From positions 2,197,664-2,261,663 of the forward strand of contig NC_030857.1 of NCBI RefSeq assembly GCF_000208745.1: a stretch of 64,000 nucleotides of DNA, written 5' to 3'. The DNA is from Theobroma cacao (lineage: Eukaryota; Streptophyta; Magnoliopsida; Malvales; Malvaceae). Below the pieces are notes generated by a model that had not been told where the DNA came from, did not search any database, and saw nothing but the letters and a program-made list of their open reading frames with translations. Positions 1-13,090 of the stretch are shown here, one piece after another; the first letter of the stretch is position 1; each line of letters begins with the position of its first letter. A program made the position numbers and the translations under genes.

Positions 1-3000
1 AAGCACAAGGTGACTACCTCGGCTCGGTTACCCCTACCAGCATCATGCCCATTCAAGTGAAACCGCCCTGTTTATACTATGACAAAACCCAAACAGACAC
101 CTCCCATGGCATTTGCATTTGTACCATTTAACATGTAATTTCGTGGTACAAGACAAGCGAAATATATTGCAGACAACTTGTCTGGTCACAACGGTACTCA
201 CCCCCTCTATGTTCAGAAACGCGGCATTGATAGACCTAACTGAGTACCTCCTTGACCACGGTGGACACTGGGCAGACTATATAACTAGACACGTCAAAGT
301 GCCCTGACCAAACCCGACCAAACTTTGACCCCAAGTATCAGTCTTAACCCCAGCAAACTGCTTGTTCTATCCAACTATCTATAAAGCCCTACAATTTCAG
401 TAAACTTCAGCTGAAGGTAATAATATGCTTATCATTTTATAATACTAATATATACAATATTTACATTATAATATTAAAACATCTAAGAAACTATCATGTA
501 CACTATAGCTAATGACATGTACATTTTAATGTAAGAATATATATCTTATCACAATAATATGTATATTAGTCTATAGTAACTAAAACATTTACAAAATTTA
601 TTATATCAATACGTATATTACAATATACAACTTGTACCTATTTTTCTTGATGGGTATTTTTGGTGATTCATTGAATTGTTTATTACACTAGAAAATTACT
701 CCTTGCACGATTAAATTATTTTTAAAAAAAACACCGGACATTAATTTGTTTTTATTTCATTATGTACCCAAATGCAATTTCCCTAATTTGTACTCGCCAA
801 AAGAACCTTTAATTTCTAACCAGAGCAATGGCTCAGCGCCCATGCTTCTGCACAGTTTACGCGACCCCAAAAATGCGAAAAGGATACCAAGAATGGCAGC
901 TGGAGAGGACTGAAAGCAATGAGCGACGAGGCTGGCCAACTCTCCACTTGCTAGAAAGGCCTTGCAGAACTTTCGAAATGGATATCTCCAGAGAGTCCGA
1001 CTGATAGAAGATCTTCGGTTTTGGTTTCACAGTCACTGGCGGTGTGTAAGCATGTTTTTGTTGCTCTCAACGTCCAAGGAAGAACCACGGGTTCTAAAAA
1101 GATGATACTTTGACACCCAGCATACAATTCGTTTATTCCTGGGACGGATCTTTGCTCTTTTCTTTTTTGGAAGCAAGGATGAACTTAAGAATTTGCATTT
1201 GGTATCTTATACCATTGATTTTGATAACTTTGTTCGCATCTACTGCTTAGCCTTTCGGTAACATGAAATCTTGTAGCAGAATGACCACTTGAAGCATGTT
1301 AATTTAAGAGACGTGAGGAAAAAAAAAATGTGATTTGACAGGATGGGTAGGCAATTTTGTATGGATCTTTTATTTTCCCTCTCTCTTTGTCTGTGTCCAA
1401 ACTGTAAGAATTCCGGGTCTGTACTAAGGTATCTATGTGTTGTGACCACAGATAATTGTCAGCTCAGCAAATGGACAATGAGTAGAAAGTTAGAACTTAG
1501 AACTACAGCCATGTTTGCTTTATTCTCCATAGAGAGAGAGAGAGAGGAGAGGTTGGGTGGGAGGACGGAAGATAAAAGTACTCGTTGTGTCTCTGTCACT
1601 AAAATGATAAGCATGGACAATTGAGTACCGGGCTGTCAATCCACGACGGTCGTCTGCGACTGGGACTGCAAGTTGCACTCGAGAGAGATTCCATTGAACA
1701 AAGCTCGCAAGTCTTAAACCATGTCACGTTTCTTCTTTGCGCCTTTTGTCCTTCCACCACTTCTAACACTGCCCTTTAACTCTTTACAGTTCGACGAAAG
1801 CTTTTCTGTTTTTTTATCCACAAATCCGTACCTAAAGACCTACTCCCGTCTTCTGCAAGTTTCGCAAGGAACTAGAGCCATGGAGGATCAACGAGGTGGT
1901 TTCGATGTCATGTCCAATTGCCGATGGAAAACATAGAGAGAAAAACCAAAAAAAGACCGGGAACAGCGCAATAATGTCCGTCCCATTTCAAGAATTTTCT
2001 CTTTATTTTCTGTTAATTAACATATAAAATATTGAATTCAAGGAAATAAAAATTTTCTTAAAAATCGATACTGTGTAGTTTTTGTAAGAATATTAAATGG
2101 ATAGAACCCTAGAACAGAAGATTAAGAGAACCCATAATCATCCAAGAATGTAAAAAAAAAAAACTACACAATTTACTGAAAGTAAGGATTAAGCGGTGAC
2201 TAGTCCTTAATTTGGAAATTGAGCTGTTGCAGCAGGTCCACTTTAATTGCAAAAGTTGGCTAACCGTTTAAAGCTTTGGATTTATGGGGTGCATTTTGGC
2301 AGAAAGAAAGTTACCTACAAAAGGAAAACAGTAACTAATACTCTTTAAGGGAATGAAGATATTAATGTATCCAACTCTTCCCAGTTCCCAGTGACAAAGG
2401 AAACAAACACCCTGGTTCACCAAGTGGGGGATTCGATCACCCGCTCTGCTCTCCTTTTATAAAATCCTTCCTAGTAGAGACAGATATCACAGTGAAAGAA
2501 AGAGTCAGAGAGTCTTGTCAAATTGATGGTTGACACATTACAGCTGTCAGTTCTGAACACTATCACCTTCATCAATTCCCCATGCTCAACTTGACAGTCT
2601 CTCACTATTGGGTAATGACACGCTCAGCCACTCAGATGTCCAAATGTTACTCTCTCCTTTTGTGTAAAATGAATGTACTACTAGAAATAATCACAGTGGG
2701 TTATGGAGATTCTGAAATCCAGCCACTGTTTTTGTTAGCTCATTGGACAATGCGAGCAGCGATACATTGCACGTTCGTGAGTAAGGGTTATTAATTAGAC
2801 CTACTCAAGCATGATAGAAAGTAATCGGAGAGCATGGGTAAATATTGCTGGAAAAGCATAAGAAAATAACTTAGGGAAAAAAAAATGTATGAGAGTGTGT
2901 AGAATATATATATAACTTAAGAATGTGAGGCAGGAACAAAACCAAAAAATGGAAAAACAAAAGAACTAGAAACCTAGATAGTTACTAAAACATTCTCAGC

Positions 3001-3386
3001 CATGTTTAGGACAATCCAAATTCCCCTCCCTTGGAATGCTGCACCTGTCATCACTTGACCAAAAAAATAACACAGTCGTCCACTCCATACCAACAGCAAA
3101 ACTATACAACCAAACAGCCTCATAGTTTCTTCCCCAGTCAATAACCTAACTCTTGTTTATATCTCACTTTCTTCTCTTTCTCTATCTTTCAAAGATAAAT
3201 TTATGTATCTTTCTTATTGTTTGCCTCTAGTTGCCTCATCAAAACACCGTCAAAACCGAGTAAGACGATGGTGAAAATAAAAGAAAAAGGTGTCCCATCC
3301 CTTCTGAAGTAGCATCCACTCCTGTTGAATCAAAAATAAAGCACACCAGCCTGACCGGATTGTGCTTTTCTGGTGGCATAGAGATA
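1..3386. other. Intergenic region at left edge, no convincing gene
   Basis: No exon chain or recognisable protein family is seen on either strand. The first 420 bases are less AT-rich than the following 400 and contain TATA-like strings near 282 and 380. They could be the edge of a repeat or LTR, but no terminal repeat or primer-binding site is visible. A 58-codon open frame at 828-1004 on the + strand has no recognised domain. A GA-rich microsatellite lies near 1531-1552. The last few hundred bases probably include the 3' UTR of the leftward LARP1-type gene. Confidence 0.5.
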
Positions 3387-6300
3387 TCAGTTTTGGTCCA
3401 AACATGTGTCGTCGGAATCCTCCCCATTGCAGAGTTGAGAGTGGCCAACCAGCTCGGATAGATGTCTTCCTGAGGTGTCCTCAGAATGAGGGTTCACATT
3501 ACCTGCCTTACTTTGGTTAATAGACTCTTCCTTCACTGTAATCTGCTGAAAAGAACTTGCCAGCATATCAGAACTTGATGCACCTGGAGATAGTATGCCT
3601 GACTCTGTGGAAACCCGAGAAGGTATCCATTTCATCCACTCATTAAGCCTCCTCACTTTGTCATCCTGCAGATATTTCAATAACAGTCAAAACCTACCTG
3701 AAAAAACAGCACCAGTCTGGCAATTTATTGCCAGTTTCTTGGACTCAATGCCACTGCCTAAAAGACTAAAAGGGGATTTCCAGTCAACAAGAAACTTGAT
3801 TGAAACTTAGAGCTGATTTTTAGAATTAATAAGGCATTTCCCTTGTTGCTTAATAATTATTGCAATGCTGAATGTACCTGTACTTCCACAATAGTTGAAC
3901 TCCGCAAGGAATCTAATATCAGCTGAATGTTGCTTGTCAAACTCTTAACCTGCAAAATAATCACCATAGAACAAACTTGATCTGCACAGGGCACTCAAAT
4001 GTTTTAAAAGGTTCAAGAAGCATCAGATATATTATGGTACAAACATAAATATTAACAACACATCAACCAATAGTATGTATGAATACTGGATAATCAAGAA
4101 ACCCCATGAGAAAAGAAAGAACAAGAGATTTAGTTATTTAGACATACAATCATTGTAATGCTTCCATGAAAAAATAGTCAGATATATCAATCAATCAACA
4201 ATTTAATGCAGATAGAAATCATTTAATGCTACCCCTCAGAAGATAATTGGGAACAGAATAGATGGTTTCTAAATCATTTTTTATTTTAATTGGAGGAAGG
4301 GGATTCGAACCCTACTCTTTAAGCAGGGAATCATGCACCAACCAATGAGCCAAGTGCTCGGATGCTTCTAAATCATTTAAAAGCAGTATAAATTTAACTA
4401 AACTACATTCCCCACTAATTCCTTGGTATTAACCCGCTCAGCAGGCCGCCTAAAAAAGGAGAGAAGAAGAAGAAGTCAAAACAATGGTATAAACGAGACA
4501 ATCAGAAAGTCTTTGCTACTTATTCTGAAAGGAACACGCAGAATAAAACCATGTGTCTAAATCACTAAACAAATGAACCAAAAGACAACCTTATTATAGA
4601 CCAGCTATTGCATACATGATACAACAATCAGATCTTCACGGCGAAAGATTAAATATTAAGGAGTCAGGATGAGAAGAGTGTCTATACAGAGTCATGACTG
4701 ACTGATACAATACAAGGCATGTGGCACACTGTGACTGGTAGAAAGTCCAGCGAGACATAGATCAATCCAAATCATCATGACGAAGAAATCTACACATTAA
4801 ATACTACTACAAAGTGTAATAAATTTCCTGGTATGACTGATACGAGATTCTACTTTCCCTGATTTATAGCAATATGAATATCCTCTGAAACCAACAATAT
4901 AAGGAACCCACATTTAATTACCCAATGTTTTGAAGTTCAGGTCTAGAATTTATTCTGTGCAATTTCAGCTGGTATAAATTAGTTCTCCATGTCATTAGCA
5001 CAAAGACTCTTTCACTTTTGCCCATTCAACCGTCTTTCCATTTATAAAAGTCCAGCGAACAGAAAAGCTTGAACCCTAGTGACCGATTAGCATACTCAAC
5101 AAAGTGCCATCAGAATAAATGGGCAAAGTACTACCTCAAATTTGATACAGAAATGCTGAGTTCATGGCCCACGAATAAAAAATAGAATTCAAAGACACCG
5201 GTTACTGAGGATGAGTGCTTTAGAAACGGATCAATAAACATAAACTTCAAAGCAAGGATTAGCAAAACTAGTTGACCAATGACGACACTAAACATCCAGG
5301 TACAGGTAAAGGAACAAGATTATCACCCTACCAAACTTCATCTGAGCTTCTGACAGGGTTTTAGACAACTTAAATACATAAAGGCTGAATAGCAGAGAAC
5401 AATATTAACTCTAACGTCTATATCATGGTTCCCTCATTCGCAATAACCTTTTAGCTAGCTTGCAATTTAAGTTGGAAAAGAGCATGCAAAGATCACATGA
5501 ACAAAATGAGAAACTGCTTAATCAAATCACAAATAACTTACTCGAGGAAATCCTGCTATTAAAGAAATGGGTACCCAGCCCTGATCATCCATGTTAGACT
5601 TCAAAAACTCATCTTTTACCAAATTTGCATCACTGCTCCAAAAAAAATTAGACCATCAATGCAGAGGCAGTTTATTATAAGAGAATTCTCAAAAATAAAC
5701 CGTTAGGGCAAACAAAATGTCACCAAAAATTAACTGACAATGTGAAATTACCTGAAATAATAATCTATCTGATGTAATAACAAAGCAGGCAGGGGAAGTT
5801 CCGGAACAGGCATAATCATTGCAGGAGGTGGGGCATGGGTAAATAATGGCATGCCCCTAAATGGCTCCATGGGCATTGTAGGGAAATATATAAACTCTGA
5901 AGAGAAGATTAAAATTACTTAACGCCCACATAACAGAAAGAAACAAGCTCTTAATATATGAACGTACCAGGATATCCTATGGGATTCACAAATGGTCTCA
6001 CAGGCTGTGGAGGAACAAAAGAATGAGCACTGGGTGGCGGAGGCCTTGGAAAGCCCCTTGGAGGAGCTCTCTGATGCTGCATATGACCATCTCTTCCACT
6101 GCCATAATTTCCACGATCCTGATCACGCCTGCCCCCATAATTGTTATGATAGCCACCATCTCCACGTGGTCCATAGTTGCCTCCCCTCCTAGAAGAATGC
6201 CGGTGATCATTGTGTGACTGAGACGCAAACCCTCCGACTGGTCTGTTTTCCCAATTATTGCCCCTATATTGAGGATCTCTCATGGAAGGATCTGGCATTG

Positions 6301-7230
6301 CTGGAACAAAATTACCATAACTATTTGGAGGCATTTGTAAAACAGGAAATGGCGGTGGCGGTGGTGGTGGTGGCGGGTGTTGATGAGAAAAGCCACTCTG
6401 TGGAGGCCCACTAGCAGAGTTGTTGCCTCCACCACTGCCACCACGCTTAGAAGACCTTTGCCGACTTGACATTGTACGGTTTGGTGTTGAAGTCGGATTT
6501 GCATTACTAGTACCTTGCTTCTGAGTTGATTGGGGTATTACCGGCCCCTATTATTAGCACAAAATTACTGTCAGCTTTTACTTAATTATTATTTAATAAC
6601 TAAAATAAGAAGTCACTCTGTGTTTGGTTGCATAACAAGAAATAAATATGGCAAGTAAAGAGATTCCTTTTCCTTGCCTGTTCTCCTAGTTTAATATGAA
6701 TATAAATTAACAAGGGCAAAATAAAAAGAATTAGAACAAACCTGAGAAGTAGAAAGCGATCCGTCAGGAACGGTCTTGGAAGAAGAGTCAGCTAATGATT
6801 TGGGGGAAGCCCTAGCGGCTTCAGATAAAGCAGGCCAAGACGCAGCTCCCATTACGGGGCTCACCTCAACGACGCCATTTGAAGGCTTGTTCCAAGCCGG
6901 CTTCTTGGACCGAGCAGCCGCATTGCTGTTGCTATTCGAATCAGAGCCACCGTCGGCGGCCAAGTTATCCGGCGGCGGGGAGGAGGAGGAGGAGGAGGAG
7001 GAAGCCGCTTTCGAAGGGGAGCAATCGGAAAAAGTTGCTTGCTCCGGTAGGGAAGCGACGGGGGGTGAGGTTGCTGATGATGGTGAAGAAGGGGTATGAT
7101 GAACGGCTACGATTGATTCCGACTCGCCTCGAACAACTTGAGCCCAGGGAGAAGGCAAATTTTTGCGGCGGAACTGAGGGCTGTTGAGACCACCGTCGCT
7201 TGGAGAAGAAGAATCAGCCGTCATAGCCAT
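3387..7230 (-). CDS. LARP1: La-related protein 1 family (LARP1b/1c-like) RNA-binding protein
   Basis: Six exons join in frame: 6742-7230, 5968-6547, 5752-5896, 5542-5632, 3878-3949 and 3387-3665, giving 551 residues. The N-terminus is low-complexity and Ser/Pro-rich, followed by a Gly/Asn/Pro-rich stretch with a polyproline run (exon 2). The La motif spans about residues 395-470 and contains YYFSDANLVKDEF and GWVPISLIAGFPRV, then a short acidic C-tail. In exon 4 the acceptor ending at 5633 was chosen over an upstream AG because it restores the conserved YYFSDANL. Plant LARP1 proteins bind mRNA in the cytoplasm; AtLARP1a works in heat-induced mRNA decay, while 1b/1c are linked to senescence. 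The length fits LARP1b/1c rather than the longer LARP1a, since no DM15 region is present. The fourth intron (3950-5541) is the largest and carries a short SINE. Confidence 0.93.
4280..4365 (-). mobile_element. Very short tRNA-derived SINE with 13-bp target-site duplication
   Basis: Read on the minus strand, this 86-bp insert begins with a tRNA-like head. Its pol III A box (TGGCTCATTGG, 4342-4352) and B box (GGTTCGAATCC, 4301-4311) are about 30 bp apart, and it ends in a short A-rich tail. It is flanked by perfect 13-bp direct repeats (TTCTAAATCATTT) at 4267-4279 and 4366-4378, the mark of target-primed retrotransposition. The acceptor-stem ends do not pair, so this is not a functional tRNA. 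It sits in the fourth intron of the LARP1-type gene, in the same orientation as that gene. Confidence 0.75.
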
Positions 7231-9080
7231 TCGAAAAATTAGGGTTTTTTAAAACTCAAAACAAAATTGCATCGGAAAACGAAAAATCGGTGTCTATCGC
7301 ACAACACATTAATATTTAATCGGTTAATCAAAATCCTTGTTTAATTAACCTCGAAACGCATAACAACGACGGAAGCAGCGAGAGACAGAGCATTTAGGGT
7401 TTGTTTAACGAGAATGCAGGAATCTGATGGGGAAGGAAGATGGATCTAACACGTGAAACGCACGAGCGAACCGCCGAATTACCAAAGAACCGAAGGCTGT
7501 GTTGCGTTGTTTAGGTTTCTTTCCTTCCTTTCTCTTCTCTCTTTTTTATTTATTACTTTGTGTTTTTTTTTTTTTTGGGCTTTGTTTTTTCTGTTTTTTT
7601 CCTTTCATTTTATATATATAATTTCTTTTCTTTTGGGGTTTGTGCCTTTTTGGGCTTTGCTTTCAGGAGTAAGGGAACGGAAGCTGCAGGTTTTAGTTAG
7701 TGAGGCACGGAAATTACCAAAACGACACCTCTAACCCTCTGTCTCCCTTCTCGGGCTCCGCTTGTATGTTCCTAACCCACCCACGAAACGCCACCGTTTT
7801 GTACACATTGAAATAAATTGAAAGGACAAGAATTTAATTTGGATTTTAGGAGCGCTTTTGTGAATAATTAATCATATATTATCAAAATTAATTGGTAATT
7901 TTTTGCAAATTTCTGAGGTTGTTAAAGTGAATCCAATTATGGGAAATCCAATTTCCATGTGAAATTGAATTGCTATACTTTGACTTGACTTTTTGGCAAT
8001 GCATTTGGTCAGTTCCAACTATATATGTCTTTATGTATATCTCCAACAGCTTAATTTATATATTCTGAAGAAATGTCAAATATATTTTTTAATATGTGAA
8101 ATATGAATAGGAATTTAAATTTAGTTTGGTTTCACATTGAATTTGAGAGAAGGAATATTTGTCATCATTAAGGTAATATACAAATTTATAATAATTTATT
8201 CACTTTTTATCTTTATATATTCAATTGTACATACATTTGCTCCTAGGAGAACAAGTGTGGAAACATAAATAAAAAGTGAACAAATGGATATGAGTTCATC
8301 AAAAGGTTTTTATTTTACATAATTTTTGAAAAAATTTTAAATTATGTAAAAAATTTAAATAATTTTTTATTTTTTTATTATATTCAATTAAGTCAATATA
8401 TATTTTATTTTTATTAAATAAACTCTTATAATTAATAATTGACTACTTATCATTAATTAAAATAATATTTATTATTTTTATATCAATATGACATTGATGT
8501 GACGTTTGTGAAAAAAAAACATATGACATGCTATATCAATATGTCATGTTATCATCTATTATAATATATTAACATGTAATAATAGTATCACGTGATATAA
8601 AATGATAAAATTACATTTTAATTAAGTCAAATTTTAGTTATTATGACTTATATAACTAAAAAAGTTTAAAACTTATTTATCTTAAAATTAAAGTAAAAAA
8701 GTTTAATTAAACGTGCTAAAAAGATAAAAAAAAATTTAAATTTTTTAAAATATTATGTCTTTTATTTTAAATTTTTGATTGGGATTTTCTATTAAAGTGC
8801 AAATAGCAAAGATTCTTTAAAGTTCAAGGAATGGATCAAGAAGATTAAGGATGGGACGACCGGCTCACGCTTGGTCTGAACTCAAGGGTGCTTTGGGTCT
8901 GAGGCCAGCCCGTGCGTTGGAAGCCTAAGGAAGGTTTTAGATGTCTAAAAGTTGTTGGACCAGGTCCAATTTTAGAACAATGGTCAAGTCTATTGAGTTT
9001 GCAACTAATTCCAATCCACTAATCTAAAATGAGATGAATTGTTTTTTTGGCAAACTACTTAAAAACAAATAAATATATTA

Positions 9081-9498
9081 AGAGCTAGTTTGACTTGATT
9101 TTTTTTAATTTAAAAATTATTATGAAGTTTTTATAAAAAATAATAGCTTTTAAAATTAAGTTAAAATTGTTTGATAAATTTTTTTAATAAGTTATTTTTT
9201 TATAAGTTATAATTTTGGTTAAAATTATAATAAAAGATATTTTTTTTAAGAGTAATATTGTAATTATTTTTAACAGATGAAGATATTTAAAAATAAAAAT
9301 AAAATTCTCTTGCATTTTTAAAAGAAAAAAAGAAAAAACTCCTCATAGGAACTTTTCCTGAAGTTATTTTTTTCAAAATTTTATTTTTTAAAAAAAAGTT
9401 ACTTTTTTTTAAGAACTTTTCAAAATTTTATATTTGACCTGATTTTTGCTTTTAAGAAGTAAATAAACTGAAAAAAAAAAACAGGCAAAACAAGCACT
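9081..9498. repeat. MITE-like element with imperfect terminal inverted repeats
   Basis: The first 25 bases and the reverse complement of the last 25 match at about 19 positions (AGAGCTAGTTTGACTTG against AGTGCTTGTTTTGCCTG). The interior is almost pure A/T with no coding capacity. The ends resemble the poorly conserved termini of hAT-like MITEs. No clean target-site duplication is visible, so family assignment is open. Confidence 0.4.
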
Positions 9499-11121
9499 AA
9501 AGATAAAAACAATCCAAAAAAAAAAGAAGAAATAATCGTATGTGAATAGTTTAAGTAGTGAGCTTCTCGTGTCCTTTAATTAATTTGTTCGATTTGATTT
9601 GATTGAATTAATCATCTAAAGTCTCTTTTGATATACATTATTTTTACCTTTTATGACTTTTTTCTTTTAGCCAAATATTAAATGTGGAGACAGATTCAAG
9701 TTCACCTAATTTTTTTTTATTTAAATGTATATGTTAATTAAACGGCACAAAATTATAAATTTTATATAGCTAATATCTTTATTGATTCATTATATATATA
9801 TATCATTATAATTAAAATTAATAAAAATTTTGTGTCTATTTAAATTCAAAATGGAGCCGCAATCTCATAAAAAAAAAATCATATAACATACACAAGTAAA
9901 GTGAATTAAATGAGACGGAGCAAGTATTTAATTTGATGGAGTAGGCTTTAGTTTATATGTTTCTCTTAACTTGATTATCAGTGTATCAAATCTTTTTTAT
10001 ATTCACACTTCCTTTTTTTTTAATTAACTAATTAAACTCCATATGAACCATGAGAGATAATTTAAATTCTAAATTTGATAAAAGAGAACTTAAGTATCTA
10101 AAACATACTTAAAAGAAAATTTAAAAAAAAATTTTTATTTTATCACTCGTCATTTAAAAGGTATTCATGTCGAAATTTGAAAAAAAGGCTTTTAAAACTT
10201 TTGAAGATTAAATTTAGGGTTTGACATGTGATGGATGGCGAGTAAGAGAAATTTTATCATAAGTTTGTTGAAAAATCATCTGCCCTCATCGCAAGGACTT
10301 AAATATTCTTGTATGAGATGATCCATACGGCAATTTCTTCGGAATTTCACGAAGGGAACCGACAGAAAATTGAAGGTCAAAGAGAAGTCCATAAATATGT
10401 GTAGGACCGTAGGCCCCCTATTCAAACTTTTGTAGGCCCCATATTCAACCAATTCTTAGCAACTCGACTTTTGGAAAAAATGCTAGGAGAAAAGGCGGAG
10501 GCGATGACATGGATGTAGAGCTCATTGCAGAATGCCCATGTCCTTTTAACTTAAATTAGACTATGGCCCGTAAGTTTGCACGCGGTCTCTTTCTATCTAT
10601 TTTTTTTCTTTCCCTCCACGTGGTTAAACGAGGAAGACCCAAATATTATAGATAAGTTCATCTTAAGGCAGAAAAAGTAGAGTCGTGGAGTCGTGCAACT
10701 GATTTAACTTTTGCAGAATTCCCATATTTTTCACCGTAAATTTTATTAAACTAACGTGGTTCTCGACCAGAAAATGGCTGGAAACCCATGAGTCACACAA
10801 GGCTCATGGTCATAGCGACCCTCCCATTAATAAACAGGGTCGTTTGACCTCAGGGAAAAGACTTTGAAAGCCTAATAGCCAGCGTTAAGTGGAGAAGTAT
10901 GAAGAGCACTCAACTACCCAACTTTTGTAGTGGTCTTAGTTCCACGAAATTGCACTTGAATTACACCCCATCTTTCATAATTCATACTGTGTTAGTTGCG
11001 ATTTTTTTTTTTAAAAAAGGAAGAATTATATTTGGTTGTTAAACAATTGTCTGATAGGAACCAGAAATAAAAGCATTTTTAGTCCTGGCCACTACTTGTT
11101 CGTTTTCTCCCTGACACTCGC

Positions 11122-11129
11122 TATAAATA
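11122..11129 (+). promoter_or_regulatory. TATA box of the CAD-like dehydrogenase gene
   Basis: TATAAATA lies 112 bp upstream of the ATG at 11241. It would place transcription start near 11155 and give a CT-rich 5' leader of about 85 bases. Confidence 0.6.
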
Positions 11130-11240
11130 CCACCTACTCTTTTCACATTTTACATTCAATACAAGCTCTGAGCTTTCTCTCTTTCTCACTCTCTCCCTTT
11201 GCTTGTTTGTGTGGTCGTACGTTTCGGTCTTTTCGTCCAC

Positions 11241-13090
11241 ATGGCTGTGGAAACGCCGAACCACACGCAAACGGTAGGAGGGTGGGCGGCTTATGATTCC
11301 TCTGGCAAGATCGCCCCTTACATCTTCAAACGAAGGTAACATGTTTTTACAAAATTAGTTTTCACTTTTCACTATCTTTCGTTTAGTAGGATTAACTGTT
11401 GCTAACCATGGAAGAGGCCAATATGAACAGGGAGAATGGCGTGAACGATGTGACCATTAAAGTTTTGTATTGTGGGATCTGCCACACTGATCTCCATCAC
11501 GTTAAGAACGACTGGGGCATCACCATGTATCCTGTTGTTCCTGGGTAAAGAATCTCGACCCTTTTTTAGTTGTTTTTTCCTTGGGCGGGGGGAAGGGTTG
11601 ATGAATTAGTTTAAGAATCTGAAGATCTAAATCCTTAATGATTACGCTTATTAGTATTATTTTTTGAAAGGCCACGTTTATTACTTGCTTGTAGATTATT
11701 TTATTATCGTTGTTATTATTTTATATTCTATCCTGTCTCTCTGTGGAAGTGGGGGGAAGTGGCTGCTCTTTTGACAAATTTCAGAGTTTAGCCACTTCAG
11801 TCTGAAGTAATTTCCTTTTTGACTAAAATTGCCTTAACATTGACCAAACGATGCAAGTAAACAAAAAAACAAAACTGTAAATTGAAATTGAATCTTGAAT
11901 CTCTTGGTTATGGGTTAAGGTTACTTGTGCAGGCATGAAATTACTGGGGTGATCACCAAGGTGGGAAGCAATGTCAAGAATTTCAAAGTAGGAGACAGGG
12001 TAGGGGTTGGGTGCTTGGCAGCATCCTGTTTGGAATGTGAGTTCTGTAAAAGCTCGCAGGAGAACTACTGTGACCAGATCCAGTTCACCTACAATGGCAT
12101 TTTCTGGGATGGTAGCATTACTTATGGTGGATATTCCAAAATGTTAGTCGCAGATCACAGGTCAGTAGTTTATCAGAGCCAGAAAAAGAAAGTTTCTTCA
12201 TGTAGAATTGGATGATTACTTACTTTGAGATATTTTATGTGAAGGTACGTGGTCCGTGTGCCAGATAACCTGCCAATGGATGCAGCAGCGCCCCTGCTGT
12301 GTGCGGGGATCACCGTCTTTAGCCCCATGAAAGATAGCCAACTACTCGAGTCACCAGGGAAAATGGTGGGAATAGTTGGTCTAGGCGGTCTTGGTCATGT
12401 TGCTGTCAAAATGGCAAAGGCATTTGGTCATCACGTAACCGTCATCAGCACCTCTCCATCAAAAGAAAAGGAGGCTAGACAGCGCTTGGGCGCAGATGGT
12501 TTCATAGTTAGCACTAATGCAGAACAAATGCAGGTTTGTTTCTCTTAAATTTTCTGCTTGTTTCACCAGGGAACTATGAGATTTCACTTTGAAGAGACCT
12601 TTTTCCAAGGTTTTTGAATCTAGTGGGTTTTATGTTGACAGAGAGGTAAGAGAACGCTAGATGTTATCTTGGACACAGTTTCAGCCAAACACTCGCTAGG
12701 ACCGATTTTGGAACTACTCAAAGTAAATGGGACTTTAGTGGTTGTGGGGGCACCAGACAGGCCAATGGATCTTCCTTCTTTTCCATTAATATTCGGTACA
12801 CCTTTCCCATTTGTCTTGTCCACATAGATAGACAATGAGGGGACAGAAAACTAAACAACTTTTTCCCGTTTTCCTCCGTATCTATTCCAGGGAAGAGAGC
12901 AGTGAAGGGGAGCATGACAGGCGGCATGAAAGAGACCCAAGAAATGATGGATGTGTGTGGCAAGCACAACATCACATGCGATGTAGAACTCATCGAGCCA
13001 GATCAAATCAATGAAGCCCTGGATCGCCTTGCGAGAAACGATGTTAGATACCGTTTTGTAATCGACATTGCTGGAAGGTCTAAGCTTTAA
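11241..13090 (+). CDS. Zinc-dependent cinnamyl-alcohol/mannitol dehydrogenase-like (CAD family, MDR superfamily)
   Basis: Six exons join in frame: 11241-11335, 11431-11544, 11933-12160, 12245-12533, 12642-12795 and 12891-13090, giving 359 residues, the usual CAD length. Visible features are the catalytic-zinc Cys in YCGICHTD (about residue 49), GHE (71-72), the structural-zinc cysteines at about 102, 105, 108 and 116, a third catalytic Cys in LLCAGIT, and the nucleotide-binding GLGGLG. A Ser-rich loop after the beta-alpha-beta fold (VISTSPSK) is typical of NADP(H) use. Such enzymes interconvert aromatic or terpenoid aldehydes and alcohols in the cytosol. The substrate cannot be read from sequence, and the gene belongs to the mannitol dehydrogenase/ELI3-like side of the family rather than being clearly a lignin CAD. 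No neighbouring gene suggests a pathway. Confidence 0.93.

Larger units (their letters stand above)
7231..11240. other. Intergenic region, promoters and AT-rich repeats
   Basis: The right-hand part belongs to the rightward dehydrogenase promoter and the left-hand part to the leftward LARP1 5' UTR and promoter, including an AAACCCTA-type telo-box just upstream of its start. The middle, about 7.85-10.2 kb, is very AT-rich. It holds a palindromic stretch at 8314-8352 and a MITE-like element at 9081-9498. No coding exon was recognised. Confidence 0.6.

Noticed and set aside
2582..2794. Open frame containing TVGYGD, the potassium-channel selectivity-filter string
   Set aside because: No flanking pore helix, membrane segments or EF-hands occur in the same frame, and no neighbouring exons extend it. 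Most likely chance, though a homology search of 2600-2760 would settle it.
4280..4365. Interpretation as a functional tRNA gene on the minus strand
   Set aside because: A and B boxes are present but the acceptor-stem ends are not complementary, and the insert has an A-rich tail and target-site duplication, so a SINE is the better reading.
5951..6504. Several overlapping open frames on both strands
   Set aside because: They are shadows of the Gly/Pro/Asn-rich second exon of the LARP1-type gene, whose repetitive codons keep other frames open.
6776..7187. Plus-strand frames rich in Glu and Arg
   Set aside because: Antisense shadow of the Ser/Pro-rich first exon of the LARP1-type gene (GAGGAGG repeats are the reverse of serine/proline codons).
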